Source: Siphonodentalium dalli (lineage: Eukaryota > Mollusca > Scaphopoda > Gadilida > Siphonodentaliidae). Taken from it: DNA of 64,000 nucleotides. Positions 37,111 to 48,068 of this stretch are shown piece after piece (positions within the stretch are counted from its first letter, which is position 1; each line of letters begins with the position of its first letter). The position numbers were made by a program, and so were the translations under genes. The notes under the pieces are model-generated. The model did no database searches and was not told where the DNA came from. It worked only from the letters and a program-made list of their open reading frames with translations. The stretch is from positions 39,096,194-39,160,193 of the forward strand of contig CP136069.1 in assembly GCA_032622095.1 (NCBI GenBank). The letters run 5' to 3'.

Positions 37111-37590
37111 CCAGACTTGACCGAGCCGATTGTGACTCATGTTATGTATTGATCGCATCTTCGTATGTATTCCGTGAGTCAACCTGGTGGACCTGCAAAG
37201 TCTACCCTACACAGTGCATGCATACAAGAAGAAGCCCACTTTTATCGTCCCAATTCAGTAAAAGGTCCCATTATCTACATAAAATATCACGTACAATAAG
37301 GCCGCAGAATCGTTGAACTGCCGAAGCACCGTGGTTGTCAAGCCGCAGAATCGTGGAATTGGTCGTAGAATCGTCGAAACGATTGTGCCGTGTGACATTG
37401 GAATAGTGTATTTAATTATCTGAAAGGGTGTGTTAATGACATATGAGTAGACGACAGGCTACATAATTGATAATACAAGTGCAAAAGGTGTCATATTCAT
37501 TGGTGGGAACTGTTCAGTTAATAAGTGCATGGTTGTATGTTTGTATAAGTTATTATCTGAACACTAAAGGATCTACTCATCAATGAGTAT

Positions 37591-37755
37591 AGTAAGGGTT
37601 AAGATGTGATATGGTGGCGGAGAGTAGTACGGGTTAAGGGGTGATATGACCGGCTTATCTGATCGGCCTTATAGTATATGGTGGCGGAGAGTAGTAAGGG
37701 TTAAGGGGTGATATGACCGGCTTATCTGATCGACCTTATAGTATATGGTGGCGGA
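37591..37755 (+). repeat. 78-bp direct repeat upstream of the transporter gene
   Basis: About two and a half copies of a unit containing GTATATGGTGGCGGAGAGTA and GGGGTGATATGACCGGCTTA, the last copy reaching the TATA box. Each full copy has a TTATCTGATC word (GATA-type site). It sits just upstream of the promoter. Confidence 0.8.
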
Positions 37756-37761
37756 TGCCTG

Positions 37762-37800
37762 TATAAATAAATACACAGCGCACATACACGCATTGCACAG
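37762..37800 (+). promoter_or_regulatory. candidate TATA promoter of the transporter gene
   Basis: TATAAATA at 37762-37769 lies about 215 bp before the ATG at 37982 and implies initiation near 37790-37800. It is the only TATA motif of this quality close to the exon. The upstream 78-bp repeats end against it. Confidence 0.5.
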
Positions 37801-37981
37801 ACAGCGATACCGTGGCGAATTTAAATAGTTGTCAATCTGTCAATTTATATTCTAAACCAATTTGGCAGATAGACTTATACTGATACAAAGTATGTAGCTT
37901 TTTACTTGTGTTTCAAACCTGGCCATTTACAATTGTAATTGTTGTGATCGCTGCGACTTGATTGGTAGCACGGATACCGCC

Positions 37982-38051
37982 ATGGGGAATAAAGGCCGTG
38001 CATCAATAGGGGCTGATGTTGACAAGGGATGGGCTTGGGTGATTCTCGCAT
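37982..38051 (+). CDS. first exon of a monocarboxylate-transporter-like (SLC16/MFS) gene
   Basis: An ATG in a strong initiation context (CCGCCATGG) opens a 23-codon exon ending in DKGWAWVILA and splits at a donor, GTAAGT, at 38052. The D-x-GW-x-W-V-hydrophobic motif at the very N-terminus, just as the first membrane helix starts, is the signature of SLC16 monocarboxylate transporters (usually PDGGWGWVV). Family members are 12-helix plasma-membrane carriers of lactate, pyruvate, ketone bodies or related solutes, often proton-coupled. The remaining exons are not seen downstream, so the gene probably extends beyond the window or its intron is filled by the repeats that follow. The substrate cannot be predicted. 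Confidence 0.65.
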
Positions 38052-38459
38052 GTAAGTTTATATTATATTATATTTGACATGTTGTAAAATAACAGAGAAG
38101 TTGAGAGTGTATTTGTAAACGTGTGACTATTGCTCATATATCTAGTTCATGTTTCTATATGTATATATATTGGGACTAAAATAACGATATTTTTTATCGA
38201 ACGAATAAATCGTTTATATAGCACGAAGAATTTAAGCATGCATGTTACAAACTTAGGCATTGATCACAACGCACACGATGTCACCCGTTTAGCTAACCGG
38301 ATTGAAACCTCATGCACGGGACAAAACGATGCGATACGCATCAACGCTTTGTCATAATCCGATTGCTTTTCTCGCTCGTTTCCACTTGAGAACACTTTTA
38401 CTCGATTAACCTATAGTTAGATTAGCTACTTTCATTTAATAATCATTGTTGGAACCGAA

Positions 38460-39015
38460 TCATCTTATCGGACAAATAGTTGCCACAATACCGGGTCGTG
38501 TCACGTGTTACTCGGGACAAATAGTTATCGTATTATCACAATGCCGGATGATGTCACGTGTTACTCGTCATCTGATCGGACAAATAGTTATCGTATTATC
38601 ACAATGCCGGATGATATCACGTGTTACTCGTCATCTGATGGGACAAATGGTTATCGTATTGCCACAAAACCGCATCGTGTCACGTGTTACTCGGGTATAG
38701 TTATCGTATTGCCACAATGCCTGGTCGTGTCACGTGTTACTAGGGTATAGTGCGTAGTATTGCAACAATACCGTGTCGTGTCACGTGTTACTGGGGTATA
38801 TTTCGTCGTATTGCCACAATGCCGGGTCGTGTCACGTGTTACTAGGGTACAATGCGACACTTCTATTATTATCCCTAAACTCTCGTACGTATACGGTCTC
38901 ACCCGGGGTAATTGTGAGGGGTATCTTAACCCGGTTACCATACGCTAACGGATATCCGATAAACTAAATACTAGTTATCGTATTACCACAATTCAGGGTC
39001 GTGTCACGTGTTAAT
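38460..39015 (+). repeat. 50-66-bp tandem repeat carrying eight CACGTG E-boxes
   Basis: Diverged tandem units share TAGTTATCGTATTNNCACAA, TGCCGG and GTCACGTGTTACT. The palindromic E-box CACGTG is at 38502, 38555, 38618, 38681, 38731, 38782, 38833 and 39005. Spacing is 50-63 bp except for the last. It lies in the presumed first intron of the transporter gene, 450-950 bp after the donor. Confidence 0.85.
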
Positions 39016-39635
39016 CGGGTATAGTTGTTACGTTTCTATTATTATCCCTAAACGACACTTCTTATAATGACAATTACATTATTGAGGTAAATTTCAATTA
39101 TTGTTCTAGTCCAATGATCTTTTTTTCTGATTTATGACTTTTTTGTTTATTTAGAAATTGCTATTTTCATGTTGTCCGGATAATAACTCCGGTGAATAAT
39201 ATCCGAATGGAACGAAACTTGTGACGAGTAATAAAAATTACATTATTGAGGTCGAGTACCAAATTCGTTCCGGTCACACAATTTTTGTTAGAGCTATAGT
39301 CCTTTTCAGACCTATAAATTGCCATTTTCGTGTTGTCCGTATAATTCCAGTTGATATCAACAAATCCCAACTAAACTTGACATCAGGAATATCGATCACA
39401 TTTTTCAAGTCAACTTTGAATGTGGTGCAGATCTGCTGATATTTGACGGAGCTATCTCCCTTTTTCGACTATAAAAATATAAACTGATTCCACCTAGAAT
39501 CTGCCGATTATTATTCCATCATGTACAAATTTTACACACATTGTGTTTTTCTCAGCTTGTGTCTCAGTTGGTTGCTGTAGCACACATGGCGACATGGTTT
39601 TATGACGTCTTGATTTCTAGTTTGGTCGATAAAAG
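39016..39635. other. intron-like unrecognised sequence
   Basis: AT-rich, no exon recognised. A diverged direct repeat is suggested by AATTACATTATTGAGGT at 39070 and 39237. Confidence 0.35.
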
Positions 39636-42600
39636 GTTTGACCTAGAAAAAATTTGCACTTAGTTGGTTTGTATACCATTTTGAAGAAGAATATATATAT
39701 CCTCTATAACATATCCAAAATCCGCTAAAATCCGCTTTGAGCATTTTTTGTAATTCAAGATGGCGTCCACGATGGCTGCCATTTTCCTATAAGTCAGCTT
39801 TATGCAATTATAGTGAGAACATCTTGTCATATGTATACACATGTATACATTTTTGTGAAGCTAAGACATAACGCCACCTTTATGTGCCAAAATTGGAACT
39901 CCCCGTCCAAGATGGCCGCCAACATGATGACCGGAAGTGGAATTTTTACGTTATTTACTAATATCTTTGAAATAAGTTTCTGTGGTTTGGAACTGGTTGA
40001 GAATTGTGACTTTATTTTTTATTTAGCATGTTAACTGGCCATTGGAACAATTACATAAGCTATTCGTGGGGTCCACTCCCCTTCCGGTCCGTCAACAATT
40101 CGATTTTACAAAACGCGGTATAATATTTCACAAAAGATCCCCAAGATTCTAATCATATTTCAGCAAGAAGTGGGAAGAATTGTGCAATGTAAGTGATCCA
40201 TTCTATATCTTATAACATTCGAACTCAATGGTACCAACATTGTCACTTTGGCTCAAAATGGCTGCCTAAATGGCCGCCAAAATATGGAAAATGGTAATTA
40301 TTATCCCAGCGTGCCACGCAACCGCTTACAAGTTGTGACGATGCGCACAATTGACTATTATGTCTTATATAGCTTGAGTACTAACATTTCTGATGCACCT
40401 TGGGTATTTGTTACTATTTTTACCACCGAAATTACCAGAATTATTCGAATTTTTCTGTCACAAACCTGATATCAAAATCGGCAAAAAATCGCTGTTCAGG
40501 TTTGAGCCATTTTTTAAAAGTAAAATGGAACTATGTTTGGTATCAAAGATGTTTATTGTTTTGGTATGTGTTACATGTGTCACACTGAGTTGTTTTAGAC
40601 AAAATTACTCAAACTTCCAAAATGCAACCAAATTTGGTAAACATTATTATATACATATGTGTATATACGTGGTGTATATGTATACATAATCAATTGTGAC
40701 TCACATGCTACTTAATAAACTAAATGTTCTATTCTGGTTGTCCCGGTAACTTACGAGTCATGACAAGTTCATTTTGAGGAAAGCAATATGGATTTTGCAA
40801 AGAGCTTCCTTGTTTTTGAACGGAAATGGGCAGAACAGTGTGTGTTTATGTTGACTGTATGGTCATAGGCGATGTGAGTAGCTATACATGGAGTTATTGT
40901 ATTCATGAATGATATGAATAATTATACAATGTGTGACTATATGGTCATGGATGTGATGTCCATAGTGAGATGTATAGGTATATAAGGAGTAGCTGTATGG
41001 TGATGTGTGAGGTGAACATGTTTACAGTGAGTGTCTCTCTGGTCATAGAAGTGGTGTATGGTCAATTGGTCATACCGAGAGGAGCTACACTGTCCTGTAT
41101 GTATATATGGAGTGAATGTGTGGTCTGTGTGGGCTGTACATATGTACATGGGTGCCTGTTTTGTCATGGGTGAGTGTATATGTATACATATGTTGGATGT
41201 ATGGTAATGGATGGGTGTATGTATAAATAGGGTGTGATTTTATGGTTATGGGCAATGTGTATTTGTACATGGAATGACTGCACGGTCATTGTTGAAGTGT
41301 ATATGCATACCTAGAGTACACTTTGATTGCCATTGGCGGCTAGTGTATATATAGAATGACCTAGTGGTGATGGGTGATATGTATATGTTTATATCTAGGG
41401 CATATTGTATTGTCATTGGTGGTGTGTACAAGCGTACGGCGAATAGCTAAATGCTTATTGGGAGGATGTATATGTACACAGCGAGTGGCTGAATTGTCAC
41501 GATTGAGCTGTATATGCAAGTCTGAAGTGTACGAATGGTCGTGTGTGCGGGGTATTGGCATATCTAAAAGGGCTATGTGGCCATTGGTGAGGTATATATA
41601 TATACACATGGAGTGACGATGTGGTCATGGGTGAGGTGTATATGTATATCACGAGTGACTACATGGCCATGGCACGGCCAATATGTACATAGGTATTATA
41701 GGGATTGGCAGTATGGCAAAATTAATAGTGGGGTGAATTGATATACAAGGAGTGACTATGATCACGAACGTGGTTTATGCGTATACAGAGAGAGGCTGCG
41801 TTGCCATGGGTCAGGTGTATATGCAAGTCGGGGGTGTATGAATGGCCGTATGCGCGGTACGAGACATTGATATATCTAGAAGGGCTGTAAGGCCAATTTT
41901 GTGAGGTCTATATGTATATACCTGGAGGACTCTATGGTTTTGGGTTTGGTGTATATTTATATCTTGAGTGGCTATATGGCCACGGGTGTAGCAAATATGA
42001 ATATATACAGGGAGTGAGACTGTACGACCACTGGTGAGGCAAATAGGTAGACAAGAAGTGGTGTATGATCATGGATGTAGCGAACAGGTATGGAGTGACT
42101 ACATGGTTATCGGTGAGGTGTATGTGTATATCTTTAGTGGCTGTATAGCTATTCATGTGGCAAATAAATATACATGGAGTGACTGTATGGCGAATATGTA
42201 TACAAGAGGTTACTTTGTGTTTATGTATGTAGTGAATATGTATATAAACAGGGAGTGAGACTATGACCACTGGTGAGGCAAATAAGGTATACAAGAAGTG
42301 ATGTATGATCATGGATGTAGCGAACAGGTATGGAGTGACTGTGTGGTCATTGGTGAGGTGTATATGTGTATCTTTAGTGGTATTATAGCTATGCATGTGG
42401 CAAATAAATATACACGGAGTAACTGTATGGCCTATGGACAACCATAATATCAGACTAAGTTGTCAGTTGATTAAGTAGCATGTTTAATAACCAAGTGAGT
42501 CACAAGTTGTTGCCATTTCGGAACAGCAGAGAATAATGTTCGGAATATAAACTTTTTACAAAATTTGGTTGCCATTTTCAAGTCATCTTAAGTAATATTG

Positions 42601-43525
42601 TCTAAAACTCCACACTATGCCATATTGAAGCATATCAAAATAAAAAGAACCTTTGATACTAAAGAGAGTTCCATTTTACTTGACAAAAATGGTCCAAACA
42701 TGAATATTTTTTTTCTTGTGCCGAGTTTCATGCTGTTTGTGATAGAAAAATCCCATAATTCTGATAATTTCAGAATAGTAAATAGTAAAAATTAATCAAA
42801 GGTGCATACGAAATGTTTGTATTCAATGTATATAAGACAGAATAGTCATTTGTGTACATCACCACAACTTGTAAGCGGTTGCATGGCACGCTGGGATAAT
42901 AATTACCATTTTCCATATTTTGGCGGCCATTTTGAGCCAAAGTGACAATTTTGGTACCATTGAGTTCGAATATCAATAAGATATAGAAAGCATCACATAC
43001 ATTGCACAGTTCTTCCCACTTCTTGGTGAAATATGACCAGAATCTCAAATGGGATCTTTTGTGAAATGTTGTAGCGCGTTTTGTAAAATCGATCGGAAGG
43101 GGTGTGGACCCCACAAACAGCACATTTCATTGTTGCAATGGTCAGTTAATATGCTATATACAAAAATAAAATCACAATTCTCAACCAGTTCCATACCACA
43201 GAAACATATCTTAAAAGTGTTAATAAAAAACGTAAAAATTCCACTTCCGGCGGCCATCTTGGACGGGAAGTTCCAATTTTAGCACATAAAGATGGCATTA
43301 TGTCATAGCTTCACAAAAATGTATACATGTGTATACATATGACAAGATGTTCTCACTATAATTGCATCAAGCTGACTTATAGGAAAATGGCAGCCATCTT
43401 GGACGCCATCTTGAATTACAAAACATTCTCAAAGCGGATTTTAGCGGATTTTGGATATGTTATAGAGGAGAGCTTCCTCTTCAAAATGATATAAAAACCA
43501 ACTAAGTGCAAATTTTGTCTAGGTT
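39636..43525. mobile_element. 3.9-kb giant foldback element
   Basis: The left arm (about 39636-40735) and right arm (about 42470-43525) are inverted copies over roughly 1.1 kb. Paired words include AATTTGCACTTAGTTGGT, TTCAAGATGGCGTCCACGAT, CATATGTATACACATGTATA, CGGAAGTGG and AATATGGAAAATGGTAATTA. Both arms are rich in AAGATGGC/GCCGCC words. The 1.7-kb loop is a minisatellite. Open frames in the arms are not conserved between arms and are broken. No transposase. Confidence 0.85.
40800..42440 (+). repeat. degenerate 45-bp minisatellite forming the foldback loop
   Basis: Roughly 35 diverged units of about 45 bp (GGTGAGGTGTATATGTATA, then CATGGAGTGACTGTATGGTC) fill the loop. Near the end a higher-order period of about 243 bp is visible (42020-42262 and 42263-42430), marked by AGCGAACAGGTATGGAGTGA. 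The many short open frames here are products of the repeat. Confidence 0.85.
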
Positions 43526-44180
43526 GTCCACCTGAACAGACTCTATACTATATATACGGTTGCCATCTCAAATGATGACATTTTGGACAGAATGATTACC
43601 TCGTTCATAGATGAATATTTATGCATGTATAGATGAATATCGTTCATGCTCACACGTTTATGATCACAACTAAATTTATTGGAAAAGGAAATCAACAATA
43701 TTTTTCATTAGTTGAGAAAATATGAACAGAGATAATGTATTGGTGCATATATTCGTTGACCAGCATCTATAATATTAAGGCAAAATTATACTTACATGTA
43801 CATTGAAATGTTAATTCAGAGGAGCCAAATATGTAACCCGTGCAGTAGAGCAATTACCACCATCCTTATATCAAATAAATTTCAAGTCTAGCTGGAGCGA
43901 TTGATCTCCTTAAAAACCTGGCCTGACTTCGTTTCAGCACATTTCAGTTCAGCGAATTACTACCAGGGGATCGGTATCATCGGATTACAAGTTAGTTCAT
44001 CTTAAATGTAATCAGTTGATTGTATTTATCTCGTTTTGTTGACCTTTATTGAAAAAAAACACTATGTGTCGATTTCTGGGCTACAAAGTTGTTTCTTTCT
44101 GGGAGGCGACAGCGCCAATTCGCACGACAGTAAATATGTTGTGATTTGTAATTTGCCGTACACTAGCATGTAACGTTTAA
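43526..44180. other. unrecognised sequence
   Basis: No gene or repeat supported in about 650 bp. Confidence 0.3.
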
Positions 44181-44341
44181 ATAAGGATTAATTGTCATGT
44201 GGACTGTTTTTATGGAGATGTAACCGTGAGGTAAGTGGTCATAAGATGTGTAAAACCCGAAGGGTTTTACATACAAGTTATGACCATTTACCTCACGGTT
44301 ACATCTCCATAAAAACAGTCCACATGACAGTTAATCCTTAT
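44181..44341. repeat. 161-bp palindrome
   Basis: Arms of about 78 bp (ATAAGGATTAATTGTCATGT, GGACTGTTTTTATGGAGATG, TAACCGTGAGGTAA) are mirrored with few mismatches around a short loop (CCGAAGG) near 44261. Likely a foldback MITE. Confidence 0.85.
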
Positions 44342-44800
44342 ATTTATATACATTTAGCGAAAAAGCCACTTTTGTAAATGTATTTAAATCGAAAAGTGTA
44401 TCGTGACAAAACCAGCCCAAAATATCCCATAGCACCCTTGGCAAAGTTAACAGGAACAATTTCTCTTTATATTGAAACCCGATGATTTATTAAGTCAATC
44501 CTGCGCGAGTCCAAATGCGCCCAACACATTACGCGTTCGTCTTTCCAAAACCTATGACGTGTCGATGTAATTATGAGGCTGCAGTTATGAGCTGTTGCGC
44601 GTTCACCGAGAAATAATTGCAACTAGCCACGTGGGCGCCGACCAATCAGAATGCTGGATTTAGTGATAATCACACTTAGTATGTAAATATGTATGATTGT
44701 GTGCGGAGGCGCTGACAATTGCCTGTAAAATTACAACTCCTTTCTTCGTTGGTACAATCTCTTCAGGAACATATTGATGACTCAAGAAAATTAAAGACGG
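44342..44800. other. sequence upstream of the LINE
   Basis: No recognised feature; may include the host flank and the LINE 5' boundary, which I cannot place. Confidence 0.3.
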
Positions 44801-44866
44801 TGTATTAAATAAGAGGCGTTTTAGCTCTCGTTATCGATAGTTACCCGTGCAGGAGCGCACTATCGT

Positions 44867-45265
44867 TTAACCCTTTACCCAACAGAAGGGCCCTGTGCCA
44901 ATGCATTCTCTTATATATGCGAGTCGACCATAGGTCGCCTCGCATATATAAGAGAATGCATTGGCTTAACACATTAAAAATTATAAAATTGTTAAAGAAT
45001 GTAAGAAAAAATGGTAAAAAGTGTTAAAAAAAGATTTGTTTAGGCCAATGCATTCTCTTATATATGCGAGGCGACCTATGGTCGACTCGCATATATAAGA
45101 GAATGCATTGGCACAGGGCATAACTGTAACTATCACAATGTGGTCAATGAGCCGATTCCAATGATATCCATATTTGCATGGTTCTATTGAGACAGACCGA
45201 AGATATTTTAGGCTGTTGAAGCTTTATTTGGCCGGCTTTGGCCGTTTTGTTGGGTAAAGGGTTAA
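44867..45265 (-). mobile_element. 391-bp double-hairpin MITE, copy 2, inside LINE ORF1
   Basis: TTAA at 44867-44870 and 45262-45265 flank the element 44871-45261, the same length as copies 1 and 3 but in the opposite orientation. Palindromes are at 44898-44964 and 45043-45109. Removing the element and one TTAA joins an upstream open frame to the ORF1 frame of the surrounding LINE without a shift, so it probably inserted into the LINE after that LINE landed. Confidence 0.9.
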
Positions 45266-48068
45266 CAGTATACTCCGTGTGCGTCAAACTGTTCAACTCA
45301 TCGTCGATAATCCACCAAGGCCATTGTATAGCGAACGTTTTCAGCGAGAGACTTTGTCAGAATTATTACGCATTGTGAATGAAATTGATAAAATTCTAAC
45401 AGTGGTATACTATAAAGAAGACAAAACTGACAAAATTCCTGCATAATTCCAGGTGTCGGATATACACAGTGGTACACGTATACGGTATCACGCGGGTAAT
45501 TGTGAAAGGTATATTTCAGCAAACAATGATGATTCATCGGGCAGTAGCATCCCATCACATATGCGCATATGTGATGCACCAGATGAGTCAACAACATATG
45601 TTCACAGTGCCCTAACTCCTGAAGGACCTAATAGTATAACAAGCAACAGCGGCGAATCACAGCTGACGGAAAGCGACACAAAATTATATAATTGTTTGCC
45701 AAGTTCTAGTCAGACTTCGAATCAGGATGGAATGAGTTCTGTGTTCTCAATAGAAGATTCCCTGCAACTCCGCGGAACACTGGACCTTCCAAAGGACAAC
45801 TTCATATCTGAAATTATTCTCAGGTACCCAAACCATAAAGATTTGGACGCTCTGCGCCAAAATGTATTCGCCCAAGCTAAGTCCATATGAAGTGACCTCA
45901 GTGGGTATCAACCAAAAGGCCGTGTTCAACGAGACTCTGGTAACCCATTAACTGTGAAACTGGCCTCAGACATGTATAATCTCATTCAATTCATCCGAGG
46001 AGGTTCTTTAGACGACATACGGGATATTCTGACACGACTCAAGCAACCGCGAAAGTCGGTATCTTTTGCTGATGATGCACTTAAGGGAGCAAAGCATGTT
46101 AATCAAGAAACAGTTTGCCCGTGCGCTGCAATATGTGTTCAGGATAAACTCGCAGAAGTTCTCTCTGAGATGACTCTCATGAAGGCAAACTATCACAAAT
46201 GTATCGAGGATATACAAGTTTCACTTAAATCTGTTCATGCAGATGTGGATGAACTGATGCAAAATCATACCAAGCTGAGAATTGATCTGGATAGATTGTC
46301 TGACGACAGGTGTTCTGGTATAACTAATCTAAAAAGTAAAACCAAACTGATAAGTGATGATATTAAATCGAACACCGAACTGTATGAAACGCTAAAACGA
46401 GATGTTCAATCCAAAACTGCTAAATTATCAAAAACTGCATCAAGGATCAATGTACTAGAAGTTAAATTGAATCAACAAGGGAAAAAGTGCAAGGAATCAT
46501 CGAAGTCGTCATCGGAGTATATGAACAAAACTGCTAAAAATATGGCTCAGGCATTTGAATTATATGCAGAGAATACCACATATAAATATAACGATATGTG
46601 CGCGTTCATCAAGGATACTTTGAAAATGGATGACCCTTCATTGAATTCCATACCGTCGCCAACTGTGTCACTCGATAAATCTAAGAACAATACAGTTGTT
46701 ATATCTAATATCAATACTTCTAATGACAATGCAGACACGGTTTCGACACCCGCTTTATCGTCTTCGCGTATAGAGGAGTGTCAACTACCAATTAAGTCAA
46801 TAACTGAAATTCTCACTGACAATGACAGTCAAATCCTGACCGATGCACAAAAGGTGTCACCCGGGGTAGCGACCAATTCTGTTTCACGGTCTAATGACAA
46901 ACTAAGCGACACGATCGCTCATTCAACGCCAAATCAATCGTCGACAACTTATCATCACACTGTGCATTTCAATAAAGACAAAGATCCGGTCATGAGTAAC
47001 GACGCCCCCGAAAAGACGTTCAGACCACCACCCAGTTCATCTGCATATGCGGACACAAATAATATTGACTCAAATGCAGGTGATATTCAGCACGCAACAA
47101 CTCACTCCAATGACTTGTCCAAAACATTTGCAGACTCCGGTGCAATTCAATGTGAATCAAACACTGATACATTAACTCAAAGGTGTATCTATTCCCCTGA
47201 TATTTTTACCTCTGCCAATGATGTGTCGTCAAACGAAGTGTCATATGTTCCAGTAAATCCACAAATTGTGGGTCAATCGGTACCACGTACAAACACAGTG
47301 GTATCAATGAACAACTCACATTATTCACCCGTTCTTCATTCAGGGACAGAATATATTCCACGGCCGCAGTACAGCATGCCAACGTACATACATGCACCTC
47401 GTCCACAACTACGTATCGCCTCGAATCCTTCATATTGTCTATCAAATTTTCAAATGGCTCCACCAATACTGACAGACACATCTTCTGTACAACCAGATAC
47501 TATCACTGCGAATGGTAATTCTGTTATGAACTCATATGAACCGCAGCGGACATACTCTCAATCTAGTGAGTTGCAGCAACATCCAATTCAGTCTATTGTT
47601 CGAAGCGATCAGTGTAGTGCTACAAAAACAGTTCCTGTGTATCCGTCAACAATAAAAACAATACAAACTGTCATTCAAAGAGACCAGTGTCCAGCTACCA
47701 AAACGCATTCAATTAATAATGATTATTTGTCTGGTTCGAAACAGGAGCACGACTCAAAGAGAAAAAAACCAGATACGTTCACTGGTGTAGTTGAGACAAA
47801 AACATTGCGATTCTACATCGGAGGGGTTGCCCCAAACAGCACTCATGGAGGTATTCACAAATTTCTAACAGAAAGAGGCGTGAATCCCACATATCTCAAA
47901 TTAATGAACAGTTCCCGCAAAGGTACAATGTGTGCTCGCCTCAATGTTATAGAGGATCACAGTTATCCCCTACTGGACAGCGGCTTCTGGCCAGGAGGTG
48001 TTTATTGTCGCCCTTGGCACCAAGACTCTCTAAAACCCAATCATGATGGCCACGCTTTCAAATCTTAA
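45266..48068 (+). pseudogene. LINE ORF1 protein, two in-frame stops
   Basis: One reading frame runs from the MITE junction to TAA at 48066-48068, broken by TAA at 45444-45446 and TGA at 45888-45890. The region after 45954 (704 codons) is open. The middle (about 46120-46560) is heptad-rich and charged, likely a coiled coil for multimerisation. A long Ser/Thr/Asn-rich linker follows. The last 90 residues (FYIGGVAPNSTHGGIHKFLT ... GFWPGGVYCRPW) look like the RRM-like nucleic-acid binding domain of CR1-group ORF1 proteins. The protein would coat element RNA. The N-terminal frame is interrupted by the 391-bp MITE. Confidence 0.75.

Larger units (their letters stand above)
14068..37399. mobile_element. 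23.3-kb span bounded by 92-bp inverted repeats and 5-bp duplication
   Basis: A left repeat (14073-14164) and right repeat (37303-37394) are inverted copies of equal length with about 5 mismatches. Both begin CACACGGCACAATCG and contain three CGATTCTRCG submotifs. ACATT lies directly outside each end (14068-14072 and 37395-37399) in direct orientation. The 5-bp duplication and CAC start fit the Transib/RAG-type DDE superfamily better than others I know, although CACACGG departs from the CACWRTG heptamer. No transposase frame is visible. After removing a LINE (about 15.8-19.7 kb) and the CACTG-ended element (19.88-36.80 kb), only about 2.5 kb remains, so the original may have been a small non-autonomous element inflated by later insertions. 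Confidence 0.6.

Noticed and set aside
37086-37115. tRNA-like GGTTCGATC motif
   Set aside because: No matching cloverleaf or A box was found around it.
14068-37399. A working RAG-like (ProtoRAG) transposon
   Set aside because: No RAG1- or RAG2-like coding sequence was visible; only the ends and 5-bp duplication fit, so only the end-pair is claimed.
38446-38967. Several overlapping open frames on both strands
   Set aside because: They are created by the E-box tandem repeat and repeat their own sequence with no protein-like pattern.
40937-42441. His/Thr-rich minus-strand open frames up to 169 codons
   Set aside because: They are translations of the 45-bp minisatellite in the foldback loop.
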